Source: Holdemanella sp. MSK.7.32 (GTDB taxonomy: Bacteria > Bacillota_I > Bacilli_A > Erysipelotrichales > Erysipelotrichaceae). Taken from it: DNA of 64,000 bases. Under the pieces are notes generated by a model, which was not told the origin of the DNA, did no database searches, and was given only the letters and a program-made list of their open reading frames with translations. The DNA is taken from the NCBI RefSeq assembly GCF_024460475.1, contig NZ_JANFYN010000002.1:1-64000 (forward strand), written 5' to 3'. Below, in pieces: positions 9,484 to 18,980 of the stretch. Within the stretch, counting starts at the first letter, position 1; the number at the start of each line of letters is the position of its first letter. The position numbers and the translations under genes were made by a program.

Positions 9484-9499
9484 TTAAAGCGTTCCTCAA
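9471..9499 (-). promoter_or_regulatory. Promoter of the ABC transporter operon
   Basis: On the minus strand: TTGAGG (9499-9494), 17-base spacer, TATACT (9476-9471). The -10 box lies inside one of two tandem dyads, so binding there should block transcription. Confidence 0.7.
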
Positions 9500-9807
9500 G
9501 AATAAATTACGCCAATAGCGATTAAAAAGTTTTTTAATCTTTTCTTTCATGCTAAGATAAGGATACAAAAAAGAACATACAAATATGTAAGTTCTGGAGA
9601 ATTTTGCAGTAAAAACTACCTACAAACTTTGTGAGAGTTGGCGTAGGTAGTTTTTATATTGTTTATTCATTTCTTTTTGATTAATTCAATAAGAAGCTAA
9701 ATTACAGTGCCAATGTGAAATAGACATTAAATATACACATACAACATTATATTTTTCACATTCACTTTATATAAAGCATAAATCTATGTTTGCTGTCGAA
9801 GAAAAAA
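9500..9807. other. Intergenic stretch with hairpins, no gene seen
   Basis: Contains a near-palindrome GATTAAAAAG/TTTTTTAATC (9520-9539), a small hairpin around 9573-9595, and a strong bidirectional terminator-like stem AAAAACTACCTAC (9611-9623) / GTAGGTAGTTTTT (9643-9655). A small RNA ending at 9655 is possible but no convincing promoter was found. The remaining 9660-9807 is plain AT-rich sequence. Confidence 0.4.
9611..9655. terminator. Bidirectional hairpin terminator
   Basis: 13-bp perfect stem with A-tract on one side and T-tract on the other; loop of 19 bases. No gene ends directly before it on the plus strand, so it may end a small transcript or be left from a lost gene. Confidence 0.6.
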
Positions 9808-9831
9808 AGAACAAGATTTCTCTTGTCCTTA
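9808..9831 (-). terminator. Terminator after the lactate dehydrogenase remnant
   Basis: On the minus strand ACAAGA-GAAA-TCTTGT followed by a run of T. It lies at the very end of the truncated dehydrogenase gene and probably served the intact gene. Confidence 0.6.
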
Positions 9832-10195
9832 ATTTAATTGATATCTACATTCTTGATTATTGACTAAATTCTTTAGACTTTCCAATGAACAATGCACCAT
9901 ATCATAAGATACTTGATCTGTATAGAAGGCTGCATGCGGTGTTACGATCACATTAGGATAAGCCTTTAATATCAATAAGTCTCGATTCTTAATAACATTA
10001 TAATTATGGTCAATGTGGATAACTTCCTGTTCATTTTCAAAAGAATCAATGCCTGCTCCACCAATAATGCCATTTTCAAGACCTTCAATCAATGCATTGG
10101 TATCAATAATTTCACCACGTGATGTATTGATCATTAATACACCCTTTTTTATCTGTTTTTCACAAGTTCTTACAACCTCTTTCTTATGATATACT
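9829..10195 (-). pseudogene. 3' remnant of a D-lactate / D-2-hydroxyacid dehydrogenase
   Basis: The reading frame ends with the C-terminal third of an NAD-dependent D-2-hydroxyacid dehydrogenase: GVLMINTSRGEIID, GGAGIDSFENE, and PNVIVTPHAAFYT with the catalytic histidine, a pattern closest to D-lactate dehydrogenases and VanH. The N-terminal substrate domain and the nucleotide-binding GxGxxG motif are absent. Upstream, homology stops about where the SRAP gene begins on the other strand (10202), so the 5' two-thirds was lost. The frame stays open into that gene only by chance. A working enzyme is not expected. Confidence 0.75.
10187..10195 (+). promoter_or_regulatory. Extended -10 promoter directly before the SRAP gene
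   Basis: TGA followed by TATACT (10190-10195), then exactly six bases to the ATG at 10202. No ribosome binding site is present, so transcription probably begins at the A of the start codon (leaderless mRNA). The -35 region is weak. Confidence 0.55.
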
Positions 10196-10201
10196 TCTAG
10201 T

Positions 10202-10693
10202 ATGTGTACAAGCTTTCGATATACACCTAAAGTAGCCAAAGCCTTTGGTTTAGAAGAAAAAGACATTCATCCAAGTGACAAATGTCTTGTACTTACTCGA
10301 AACCAAAAGAAAATGGTGCCATTTGGGTATAAAACCAACAATTTAATTTTAAATGCTAGACAAGAAACGCTCTTAGAAAAGCCTTTATTTAAAGATTCCA
10401 TGCATTGTATTGTGCCTGCTGGAAGTTTCTACGAGTGGGATTTAGGTAAAAATAAAGTGGAATTTTATTGCGATCACATTCTCTATTTTGCAGGAATTCT
10501 TATTGATGATCACCTTGTCATTGTTACCACGGATGCCAATGCATATGTAAAACCTGTGCATTATCGAATGCCAGTCATACTTGAAAAAGAAGATATAGAT
10601 CCTTGGTTAAAAGATATTTCTAGAACCCAGGAAATCTTATCCAAACCAGGCATTGCACTTCAAAGAAAGCAGCTACAAGAACCACTTTTCTAA
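10202..10693 (+). CDS. SRAP (YedK/HMCES) DNA-protein crosslink protein
   Basis: Shields abasic sites in single-stranded DNA by forming a covalent link through Cys2. The 163-residue protein has the expected pieces: Met-Cys at the start, ILNARQET (Asn), CIVPAGSFYEW (catalytic Glu) and HYRMPVIL (catalytic His). It is shorter than E. coli YedK (about 220), missing some linker and C-terminal sequence, but no active residue is lost. No Shine-Dalgarno; an extended -10 box ends six bases before the ATG. GH29 gene follows after 10 bases. Confidence 0.85.
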   Translation: MCTSFRYTPKVAKAFGLEEKDIHPSDKCLVLTRNQKKMVPFGYKTNNLILNARQETLLEKPLFKDSMHCIVPAGSFYEWDLGKNKVEFYCDHILYFAGILIDDHLVIVTTDANAYVKPVHYRMPVILEKEDIDPWLKDISRTQEILSKPGIALQRKQLQEPLF

Positions 10694-10703
10694 AGGAGAT
10701 CTT

Positions 10704-11945
10704 ATGAATATTACAGAGTTTCAAAAATCTAGATTCGGACTTTTTATCCATTGGGGAATCTATTCCATTCCAGCACGAGGTGAATGGGTCAGAAGCAACG
10801 AAGAAATGAAAGAAGAAGATTATATTCCTTTTGCGAATGAATTTGACCCAGATCTATTTGATCCACACCAATGGGCTAAATTGGCCAAAAAAGCCGGTAT
10901 GAAATATGCCGTAATGACTGCCAAACACCACGATGGATATTGTATGTTTGATACAAAGACTACAGATTGGAAGGCAAATCATGATTATGTCAGAGAATTT
11001 TTAGATGCGTTTAGAGAAGAAGGATTAAAAGTCGGTCTATATTATTCCCTACTTGATTGGCATCATCCGGACTATCCTCACTATAAAGATCGACATCATC
11101 CAGAAAGAAACAATGTAAAATATGATAAACCGATTTGTTTTTCAAACTATTTGAATTATATGCATACTCAAATCAAGGAATTACTTACAAACTATGGAAA
11201 GTTGGATATCATGTGGTTTGACTTTTCTTATGACAATATGACAAAAGATGTATGGGATGCCCACAAAATCGTAACAATGGCAAGAACTTACCAGCCAGAC
11301 ATGATCATCGACAATCGTCTAGAAGGAGATGGTGTACATCCTGGAACCATTATGGATGCACATCCTAGTTTTACAGCCGGTGATTTTACTTCACCTGAAC
11401 AAATGATTCCTCCTCAAGGTTTACCTGTGCCTTGGGAAGCTTGCATCACTATGAATGAACATTGGGGATATTGCGCTAAGGACACGAATTATAAATCTGC
11501 TAAGCTAATCATCCGTACTCTAGTTGAATGTGTATCCAAGGGAGGAAATATGATTTTAAATGTGGGACCGGATGCTAGAGGACAATTTCCTAAAGAATCT
11601 ATCCAAGTATTGAATGAAATCAGGGAATGGATGAAATTAAATGAAGCTTCTATTTATGGATGCACAAAATGTGAATTAGATAAACCCGAATGGGGAAGAT
11701 ACACACAAAAGGGAAATAAAATTTATGCGCATATTTTAGATGAGAGTATTTTTGATATACCTATTAAAATTCGAAAAGAAAAAATCCAAGGCATAAGAAG
11801 ATTGTCTGATCATTCTCAAATCAAAATTCAAACGCCTTGGAACGCAGAAAGTTTTCCTGACTATACATTTATCCATATTGATTCCAATTCACACCATTGT
11901 CCAGATCCAATTGACACAGTGATTGAAATCACATTAAGAGACTAG
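10704..11945 (+). CDS. Alpha-L-fucosidase, glycoside hydrolase family 29
   Basis: About 413 residues. FGLFIHWG near the N-terminus, KHHDGYCMFDT (substrate-binding His pair), and DIMWFDFSYDN, whose Asp matches the GH29 nucleophile. Lacks a signal peptide, so it acts on fucosylated oligosaccharides already inside the cell. Start chosen at 10704 because AAAGGAG lies seven bases upstream; an earlier in-frame ATG at 10653 has no such site. No fucose transporter or catabolic gene is adjacent. Stop codon overlaps that of the convergent glycosyltransferase gene. Confidence 0.88.
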   Translation: MNITEFQKSRFGLFIHWGIYSIPARGEWVRSNEEMKEEDYIPFANEFDPDLFDPHQWAKLAKKAGMKYAVMTAKHHDGYCMFDTKTTDWKANHDYVREFLDAFREEGLKVGLYYSLLDWHHPDYPHYKDRHHPERNNVKYDKPICFSNYLNYMHTQIKELLTNYGKLDIMWFDFSYDNMTKDVWDAHKIVTMARTYQPDMIIDNRLEGDGVHPGTIMDAHPSFTAGDFTSPEQMIPPQGLPVPWEACITMNEHWGYCAKDTNYKSAKLIIRTLVECVSKGGNMILNVGPDARGQFPKESIQVLNEIREWMKLNEASIYGCTKCELDKPEWGRYTQKGNKIYAHILDESIFDIPIKIRKEKIQGIRRLSDHSQIKIQTPWNAESFPDYTFIHIDSNSHHCPDPIDTVIEITLRD

Positions 11946-12862
11946 CTTAAATTCTTGCTGGTTTCTTTTACTATATAGATCGGTCTTTGTTTACTTTCCA
12001 TATAATCTTTTGTCGTATATTGACCTAAAATGGCCACAAATAACATTTGAAGTCCACTCAAGAACAGGATCAAACATACTAAATGAAACATGGATGTGAC
12101 ATGTACTAATAGTCCAAATATAGCCATTATAATCGATGAAATCATAATAACGGTCCCTATATTTCCAATCCATACAATCGGTGCTATAGAAAAGGAAAAC
12201 ATACCTTCCATCGCATATGCGAATAGTTTAGAGAAATTCCATTTAGAATTACCTGCTGCTCGTTGTACATTATGGAATTCAATCCATTTTGTATCAAATC
12301 CTACAAAAGAAAATAATCCTTTCATATAACGATTGTATTCTTTTAATTCTAGAATCGCATCCACCATTTGTCTTGACATCATACGAAAATCACCACAACC
12401 ATCGCTCATATCCATTTTGCACATCTTCTGCATCACTTTATAAAAGGTATGCGATAAAAAGTTACGAATCTTACCTTCACCCGTACGGTCCACTCTTTTT
12501 CCTGCACAACAAGCATAGCCTTCTTCACTAACCGCCTTATACATTTCTTTTAATAAGACAGGAGGATGCTGCAAATCGGCATCCATGATCACAACATAAT
12601 CGCCACTTGATTTCTTTAATCCGGCAAACATGGCAGCTTCTTTACCGAAGTTTCTAGAAAAAGAAACAAATTCACAACGATCATCCTTTAAGCTTAATGC
12701 TCTTAATATATCTTTTGTATGATCCTTGGATCCATCGTCCACAAACAACAATTCATAGGTGATTCCTTCTATTTCATTCAATACTTCACTTGTCTTTTTA
12801 TAAAACATAGAAAGAACTTCTTCTTCGTTAAAACAAGGAACGACAACGCTAATTTTGTTCAT
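11942..12862 (-). CDS. GT2 polyprenyl-phosphate glycosyltransferase (CsbB/GtrB type)
   Basis: 306 residues: GT-A domain with VVVPCFNEEE at the N-terminus and VVIMDADLQHPP carrying the metal-binding DxD, then two C-terminal membrane helices (about 235-258 and 265-290). This layout puts a sugar onto undecaprenyl phosphate on the cytoplasmic face. It lies in a minus-strand cluster with a GtrA-type flippase and a YfhO-type transferase, the three activities needed to glycosylate teichoic acids. The sugar cannot be read from sequence. Confidence 0.88.
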   Translation of the reverse strand: MNKISVVVPCFNEEEVLSMFYKKTSEVLNEIEGITYELLFVDDGSKDHTKDILRALSLKDDRCEFVSFSRNFGKEAAMFAGLKKSSGDYVVIMDADLQHPPVLLKEMYKAVSEEGYACCAGKRVDRTGEGKIRNFLSHTFYKVMQKMCKMDMSDGCGDFRMMSRQMVDAILELKEYNRYMKGLFSFVGFDTKWIEFHNVQRAAGNSKWNFSKLFAYAMEGMFSFSIAPIVWIGNIGTVIMISSIIMAIFGLLVHVTSMFHLVCLILFLSGLQMLFVAILGQYTTKDYMESKQRPIYIVKETSKNLS

Positions 12863-13256
12863 ACAACATTTCCTCCTTCTTAGAAAATATATGGGATTTA
12901 CATAAGAAATAATTGGCCAAAACAGTAATCACACTGACTAAAATCTTAGATAATAAATTTGAAATATGTAAGCCATCAATACAAATAGCCAATAGTAGGT
13001 TTTCAACAAGTAATGTCATAAATCGAAGTCCAAAAAACTCAATACACTCTTTTTTCATATCATTACTTGAATGAAATACAACTTTACGGTTTGAAAAATA
13101 CGCAAAAATAACGGCTACCATCCAAGCTAAACTATTACTAATTAGCCAATGGATTCCTATTTTTAAACTTATAAAATAAACCATATAATTCACAAGAGTT
13201 GTCATAACTCCAACGATTCCATAGCTTATAAATTCTTTGACTTTTTCCATATCCAT
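12849..13256 (-). CDS. GtrA/GtcA-family membrane protein (lipid-linked sugar flippase)
   Basis: About 135 residues with four membrane helices, the GtrA fold, thought to flip undecaprenyl-phosphate-sugar across the membrane. The frame is open further upstream, but AGGAGG lies just before ATG 13256, so this start is used; it overlaps the end of the yfhO-like gene by 31 bases. Ends overlap the GT2 start by 14 bases, showing a tightly coupled operon. Confidence 0.85.
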   Translation of the reverse strand: MDMEKVKEFISYGIVGVMTTLVNYMVYFISLKIGIHWLISNSLAWMVAVIFAYFSNRKVVFHSSNDMKKECIEFFGLRFMTLLVENLLLAICIDGLHISNLLSKILVSVITVLANYFLCKSHIFSKKEEMLYEQN

Positions 13257-15520
13257 AATCCTCCTATCATAATTGAAAGAACACTTATACATAGTCCTAG
13301 TTTTTTTAATGGCGCATGAAATTGAATCGTAATTGTGTGGCTTCCTTTTTTGATTTTGCATCCCACAAAAGCCTTATTCACAATTTCAACATCCTGTTTT
13401 TTTCCATCCATATATATTTCATATCCCTTTTCATAAGGATATGAAGTTACAAGATAGCCATCCTTCTTTACGTTTACCTGTCCTTTAAACACAGCATCTG
13501 ATCTCATCTCATTTACTTTCGTTACACTTCTTTTAAAAGCACCCATATCACATGTATATACACGAATATTGGATATCTTATATTTTCCTTTGGATAAAGT
13601 AACATCAAATTGTTTTAATTCTTTTCTAGAAAGAATATACGTAAAATGTTTATTTCCGTTTGGATATACAGAATGTTTTTTTGACAATGTATTCTTCATT
13701 CCGTTTATAGATATAAAAACTTTTTTATTCGTATAATTCTTTATATCAAAATCAATACAGATCAGTTTATTTTTAGCATCAAAATCAATGGGTATTATTT
13801 TTTTCGTTTTCTTTTTGTTCTGAATCAAAATCGATTGATCTAAATTCTTTATAAGTTTCATCTTTGAGGCATAATCATTACTTGTTTCACCATTCACAAT
13901 CGTACGATTATAGATGGTATCCAAATTATATGGATAAAAGAGTTTATCAAACTCAGATTCACTCAACGTATCACTTGTGACATAGACCATTGGAAATACA
14001 TTTTTATTCTTCAATAATTTATATTTTCCTTTACTATCTACTTCTTTATATCCATATAAATTAGAGTCTTTACTCAATACATTTTGAATCCCCATCATAC
14101 TCAAATATAAATAATTCTCACTATCCGTTATGATTGTTCGATTGGATTGGGAAATCGGACTTTTTATAATGTCATAAATGAAAGTGTTATATAAAGAATT
14201 GCTTGTTGACGTATAACTTGATGCCTTCATTTCTTTTAAATCATATATGTGATTGACACTATAACCCACCTGATCTAAATCGGCTGTTCTTTGTTTCAAA
14301 TCATTTCTTTGCATCAATTTTTGTTTATCCTTGGAATACATTGAATTATAGAGTTTTAAATCTAAACACTGATTGTAGTTGAATCCTGTAAAGACAATCA
14401 TAGGTACAAGGGCATACGTCATTAGACATTCTTTTTTATCCATAAAGTAATAGCCAATAAGCACAAGTGAAATTAATAATCCAAGAAGTGTTGTTTTTGT
14501 ACAAAGAAATAAACTAGCTAAAACAAGTAAACCTTTATTCAACTTTCTTTCTTGTAACCAATAGGAAAGGATCATAAGCACGAGTGGTAAACATAGCACC
14601 AATATTTTTGTGCGTGCATATAAAGTTCCATTCAATATATAAGAGAACATTGGAAAAACAAACATTAAAATCAACAGAATCGATAGTTTCCTTGTCTTTT
14701 CAAATTGAATTCCTTGAAATAGGGCAATCCAGCTAATCACAGTCAATCCACATCCATAGCTATCATAGACAAGTCCTTTTAAAGTAACGTTTGGGATTAA
14801 TAAATTGAATAGGTTGGTTTGTACAACAGATTTATGATTGTTTAAAATCAAATATCCGGTTGGCAGCCATAAAATCGTAGCCATACCAATACCAATAAGA
14901 ATCGGAATCAGAATATCTTTTATCATATGGTTTTGATCATAATCATATAAAAGCAGAATCAATATCATGCCTGGTGTATAGAAATAGTTATGGAAAAGTG
15001 CCATAACTACACATAGACTAATCCATTGTCTTTTATTTTTATCGATTAGAATGAATGAAAGAAATAAAAAGGGTAAAATTTCTACAAACATGATTTGTTG
15101 GTGGGACTGAAAGAAGCAATTGGCGCATATGCAACACACGCTTGAAAAGAAGCTTACTGTGTCTTTGTATCCTTTATTTCTTAGCCAGTAATAACAAAGT
15201 CCTCCTGTAGATGACCATAGAAGTGTTGCATAACCTATAATAAAGAAATGTATTGGAATATTTGGAAATAAATAAGAAACTAAAACGTCTGGCCTTAATA
15301 GTCCATAATATGAAAAGCTAAAGGCATTGGCTTGTCCTTGAAGATTCGCAAAACTATCTGGAAGTAATTGTTGGGTCTGTCAAAAATAGTCTGCCAAAGA
15401 TATATGTTGGGATAACCAATCTAACTTTGATCCATACATGGAATATGTGGATACACAGAGCACAAATAAAATGGGTAATATAAATAGTATTGTAATGTAA
15501 AACGTATCTCTCTTTTTCAT
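13226..15520 (-). pseudogene. YfhO-family membrane glycosyltransferase interrupted by in-frame TGA
   Basis: A 764-codon reading frame from ATG 15520 to 13226 with a single in-frame stop: codon 47 is TGA (15382-15380). Reading through it gives continuous family-like sequence: SKLDWLSQHISLADYF, stop, QTQQLLPDSFANL, then FSYYGLLRPDVLVSYLFP, with no frame change. The downstream part has many membrane helices and a C-terminal extracellular domain, typical of YfhO, which transfers lipid-linked sugar to lipoteichoic acid. A CGA-to-TGA change would explain it. Restart inside is conceivable at ATG 15139 but would drop the first membrane region. No ribosome site at 15520; TATAGT sits six bases before the ATG. 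Could be sequencing error. Confidence 0.8.
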
Positions 15521-15585
15521 GGTTTTACTATACAAAATAAATCTTAAGTATCGACAAAAGGAAATATTAAACTTTCCTAAATATA

Positions 15586-15625
15586 TTAAGAAGATTTAAG
15601 AAATGCATAAGTAGAGTGTTAAGAA
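15586..15625. repeat. TTAAGAA direct repeats before the LmbE/two-component genes
   Basis: Heptamer TTAAGAA at 15586-15592, 15596-15602 and 15619-15625. The first two are spaced 10 bp apart, one helical turn, as in direct-repeat sites for OmpR-type regulators; an OmpR-type regulator is encoded 0.7 kb downstream. Also lies between two divergent genes. Confidence 0.35.
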
Positions 15626-15655
15626 ATGTTTGATAGAATTTTTTTGGTGATAAGT

Positions 15656-16306
15656 GTGAAAAAGTTATTATTATGCATCTTAAGTTTAATACTTTGTCTA
15701 AATACATCTGTAATTCATGCCCAAGAGCCTGAATCTTTAATGATTGTGGCCCATCCGGATGATGAAACAATTTGGGGTGGATCTCATTTAATCAATGGAA
15801 ATTACACGGTTTTATGTATTACGAATGGAAACAATAAAAAAAGAAAAAAAGAATTTATGAAAGTCATGGAGAAAACACATTCTAAAGGTATTATTTTATC
15901 TTTTCCTGATAAGACAAAGGGTAAGCGTGATAACTGGAAATCTTGTAAAAAGGATATCCAAAGAGAAATCAAAAAAGAAATCGATTCTAAGGATTGGTGC
16001 AAAATTGTAACGCATAATCCAGATGGAGAATATGGTCATATCCATCATAAAAAGGTATCTAAGTATGTTACTATGATTTTAAAAAAAGAAGATAAGACAG
16101 ATCAGCTTATATATTTTGGTACGTATACATCAAAGAAAAACAAGGCTAAATTAGAGAATGAAAAGAAATTATCCAAAATAGATTATGATAAGAAATTGGA
16201 TATCATTCAATTGTATTCTTCTCAATCGAAAGTGATGGATCATTTACATCATATGTTGCCTTATGAAAATTGGAAACCCTATAGTAATTGGGGTAAAATA
16301 GAATAA
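15656..16306 (+). CDS. PIG-L/LmbE-family deacetylase, membrane-targeted
   Basis: About 216 residues from a GTG start with GGTGAT upstream; an earlier ATG (15626) lacks a good site and would put extra residues before the signal. N-terminal hydrophobic signal or anchor (about residues 2-20) ending near HAQEP. Zinc motif AHPDDE and the second pair in GEYGHIHHKKV identify an N-acetyl-sugar deacetylase of the LmbE family, here outside the membrane. Substrate unknown; the location next to surface glycosylation genes suggests a cell-envelope glycan. Eighteen bases before the response regulator. Confidence 0.82.
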   Translation: MKKLLLCILSLILCLNTSVIHAQEPESLMIVAHPDDETIWGGSHLINGNYTVLCITNGNNKKRKKEFMKVMEKTHSKGIILSFPDKTKGKRDNWKSCKKDIQREIKKEIDSKDWCKIVTHNPDGEYGHIHHKKVSKYVTMILKKEDKTDQLIYFGTYTSKKNKAKLENEKKLSKIDYDKKLDIIQLYSSQSKVMDHLHHMLPYENWKPYSNWGKIE

Positions 16307-16324
16307 AAGAAAGGGGATGTGAAC

Positions 16325-17026
16325 ATGCAAACGCGTATTTTAGTGGCGGATGACAATGCAGAAATCCGTGAAATATTAAGAATTTTATTAACTGGCGAAG
16401 GATATGAAGTGATTGAAGCTAAAGATGGAAATGAGGTCCTTCAATTGTTTGATTCTTCCATCGATTTAATCGTCCTTGATATTATGATGCCGAATATGAA
16501 TGGTTACCAGACTTGTTTAAAGCTTCGTGAAACAAGCAATGTTCCCATCCTATTTTTAACAGCTAAAGGATTAGATTCGGATAAGACGCTTGGTTTTTCA
16601 AGTGGTGCCGATGATTATTTGGCAAAGCCTTTTTCGTATAGTGAATTAACGGCAAGAGTTAAAGCTTTACTTCGTCGTTATCAAGTTTACAAGGGTAAAA
16701 AAGAAGAAATATTACTTGATACAGAAAAGGATTTAAGTATGGATGGTCTTACTTTGCGTTATGCCCAACAAAATGCAGAGGTCAACGGAAAGGAAGTTGA
16801 ATTAACAGATATTGAGTTTAATATTTTGAGTACGTTAATGAAGAATCCTAAACAAATTTTTTCAGCTGAACAATTGTATGAAAAAGCATGGAATGAGCCG
16901 TATTATTATTCGGCAAATAATACAATCATGGTTCATATTCGTAATCTTAGAAAGAAAATCGAGAAGGATCCCGCCAATCCAGTATACATAAAAACAATTT
17001 GGGGAAAGGGGTATCGTTTTGAATAA
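16325..17026 (+). CDS. OmpR/PhoB-type response regulator
   Basis: About 233 residues: receiver domain with acidic pair Asp10-Asp11, phospho-acceptor Asp52 in IVLDIMMP, Thr/Lys switch residues (FLTAKG, LAKPF), then a C-terminal winged-helix DNA-binding domain (about 130-233, ending with the GKGYRFE signature). ATG 16325 is preferred over GTG 16319 because AAAGGGG sits eight bases upstream. The next gene overlaps its end by eight bases. Confidence 0.92.
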   Translation: MQTRILVADDNAEIREILRILLTGEGYEVIEAKDGNEVLQLFDSSIDLIVLDIMMPNMNGYQTCLKLRETSNVPILFLTAKGLDSDKTLGFSSGADDYLAKPFSYSELTARVKALLRRYQVYKGKKEEILLDTEKDLSMDGLTLRYAQQNAEVNGKEVELTDIEFNILSTLMKNPKQIFSAEQLYEKAWNEPYYYSANNTIMVHIRNLRKKIEKDPANPVYIKTIWGKGYRFE

Positions 17027-18848
17027 AAAAATAACGAGACTGTATCTTTCCCTTCTTGTTTTTTTATTGAGTTTTTTCGCAATATATTCTCAAAGATTTG
17101 TCGTATACGATTATTTAAATACTCATTATAAGTATTCGGATACTTTATCTAAGGAAAAAATAAAAGAGGCGAAGGCTTATTTAGATGAACAAGAACAAGT
17201 GGATTTTATGAACCACACTCAAATTCGTAAAGATTTAAATCAATTATTAAAAAAGGGAAGTTATCAAGTCATTTTATATAAAACAAAATCAAATAAACCA
17301 GATGATAAAGTCATCGATTCTATACTTGCGTTTTGTGGTCGGGCTCCTTTAAAAAATGCACAAAAGTATAATATTTTTATAAACAGTTCAAGTAAAATAA
17401 GTTGTATTGAGTGGTATCCATCTTTCACGAATTATTATCATTCTTATCGTATTTTCGACTGTATTTTAAGTCTTATTATAACAATTCTTTTTTATTTACT
17501 TTTAAAAAATCTTAAACCACTCCGTTCAAAGAAAAACGTCTTCTATTCTTTATCCAGTCGTATGATGTTCTCTTTTCTTTGTGCAACATTGTTGGTATTA
17601 ACTTCTTTTTCATTTCTATATTTAAATCGCAGTGCTGTCTTTGAGTTTTTAATGGATACTTTTTATCAATCGGAAGATTATTCTTCTTATGTAAAGAAAT
17701 TAGAAAAACAACTCCAAAATTTTGATTTAACGAAAGAAAACAAAAAAGTCATCAATCATATATTAAAAGAAAATGCACTCAATCATGCGTATGTGGAATT
17801 ATATGATCAGGATGGAATCTATTTTACGGACAAATCTCCATTAAGCAGCAATAATTTATTGTTTTTATATAGTTTTGATGATTTAGATGTCTTGGAAGCC
17901 CCATTGTACTATGATTATCCAATACATTTTAAAAACCAATCCGTTTATTTATATATCACTTCTTTTCCAATGATTCCATTCCAAATTCCTTATATTATTC
18001 TTTCACTTTTGGTTTCCTTCTCTTTCTATTTGATTATCCTACAAAGCTTTATCCGTAAACGAATTCAGTCCATTCAAAATTTACAGGAAGATGTGTTTAC
18101 TTTAGCGATTGGTGATTGGAATCATGAAATTACAGTTAGTGATAAAGATGAGATTGGACGTTTAGCTCAGGATTTGAATCAAATGCGTATTGCCTTTCTA
18201 CAAACAATGGACAATGAACAACAGGCGCGTGTTGCAAATAAAGAATTAATTTCTTCTTTATCCCATGATTTAAGAACTCCACTAACAACATTAAAGGGGT
18301 ACCTTGAAATCATGAATTTAAAAAGGGATGATATTAAATTTCGTGATCAATATCTTCAAAAATGTTTAGATAAGGTTGAAGAAATCACGTATCTTTCCAA
18401 TAAAATGTTTGAGTATTCTCTTGTCTTTTCAACAGAATATAATTCGGATTTATCGAGTATTCCTGTTCAAAAGGTCATGGATACATTGGTTGATCATATT
18501 CAGTATTTAAGAGAAATGGATCTTCATATTTTATATGAACCTTTACAAACTTCTCTATCTATGGATGCGAATTTTGCGATGATGCAAAGAATACTAAACA
18601 ATATATTCTCAAATATTCAAAAATATTGTGATCCTTGGAAAGATATCGTGATTCAAACAACGATTGAAGAAAATCAATTAAAAATGAGTTTTACAAATTC
18701 AATCAATCATCATTTGGATAAAGTCGAAAGTAATGGAATTGGTTTAAAGAGTGTCAAAAAAATGATAGAAATCCATCATGGAACTTTCTATCAAGACGAA
18801 ACAAATGATTTATTTACTATTATATTGACTTTCCCTATTTATCAGTAA
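17019..18848 (+). CDS. Sensor histidine kinase
   Basis: 609 residues, starting at a TTG inside the end of the regulator gene. Membrane helices near 8-25, 146-163, 184-202 and 322-342, so there are two extracytoplasmic segments. HAMP-like linker 343-400, phospho-acceptor His416 in SSLSHDLRTPLTTL, then an ATPase domain with N-box NNIFSNIQKY and GIGLKSVKKM. A clear DxGxG (G1) box is not seen, as in some kinases of this type. Partner of the preceding regulator. Signal unknown; context suggests cell-envelope stress. Confidence 0.9.
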   Translation: MNKKITRLYLSLLVFLLSFFAIYSQRFVVYDYLNTHYKYSDTLSKEKIKEAKAYLDEQEQVDFMNHTQIRKDLNQLLKKGSYQVILYKTKSNKPDDKVIDSILAFCGRAPLKNAQKYNIFINSSSKISCIEWYPSFTNYYHSYRIFDCILSLIITILFYLLLKNLKPLRSKKNVFYSLSSRMMFSFLCATLLVLTSFSFLYLNRSAVFEFLMDTFYQSEDYSSYVKKLEKQLQNFDLTKENKKVINHILKENALNHAYVELYDQDGIYFTDKSPLSSNNLLFLYSFDDLDVLEAPLYYDYPIHFKNQSVYLYITSFPMIPFQIPYIILSLLVSFSFYLIILQSFIRKRIQSIQNLQEDVFTLAIGDWNHEITVSDKDEIGRLAQDLNQMRIAFLQTMDNEQQARVANKELISSLSHDLRTPLTTLKGYLEIMNLKRDDIKFRDQYLQKCLDKVEEITYLSNKMFEYSLVFSTEYNSDLSSIPVQKVMDTLVDHIQYLREMDLHILYEPLQTSLSMDANFAMMQRILNNIFSNIQKYCDPWKDIVIQTTIEENQLKMSFTNSINHHLDKVESNGIGLKSVKKMIEIHHGTFYQDETNDLFTIILTFPIYQ

Positions 18849-18869
18849 GAGTGATTCTTACTGATTTTT
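18842..18869 (+). terminator. Terminator of the two-component operon
   Basis: TCAGTAAGA-GTGA-TTCTTACTGA followed by six T. The left arm includes the stop codon of the kinase gene. Confidence 0.85.
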
Positions 18870-18980
18870 TATTACAAAAACAAAAAAATTATGATATTAT
18901 TACTAGCGTTCGCTTTTTGGTACATATTGGAAACGTCTTTGATTGAACAACACAAAAAGTCATTTAGGAGGAGAAAATAT

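Noticed and set aside
15380..15382. TGA read as tryptophan (recoding) in the yfhO-like gene
   Set aside because: Other genes here, such as mfd, end in TGA, and no other internal TGA was seen, so a nonsense change or sequencing error is simpler.
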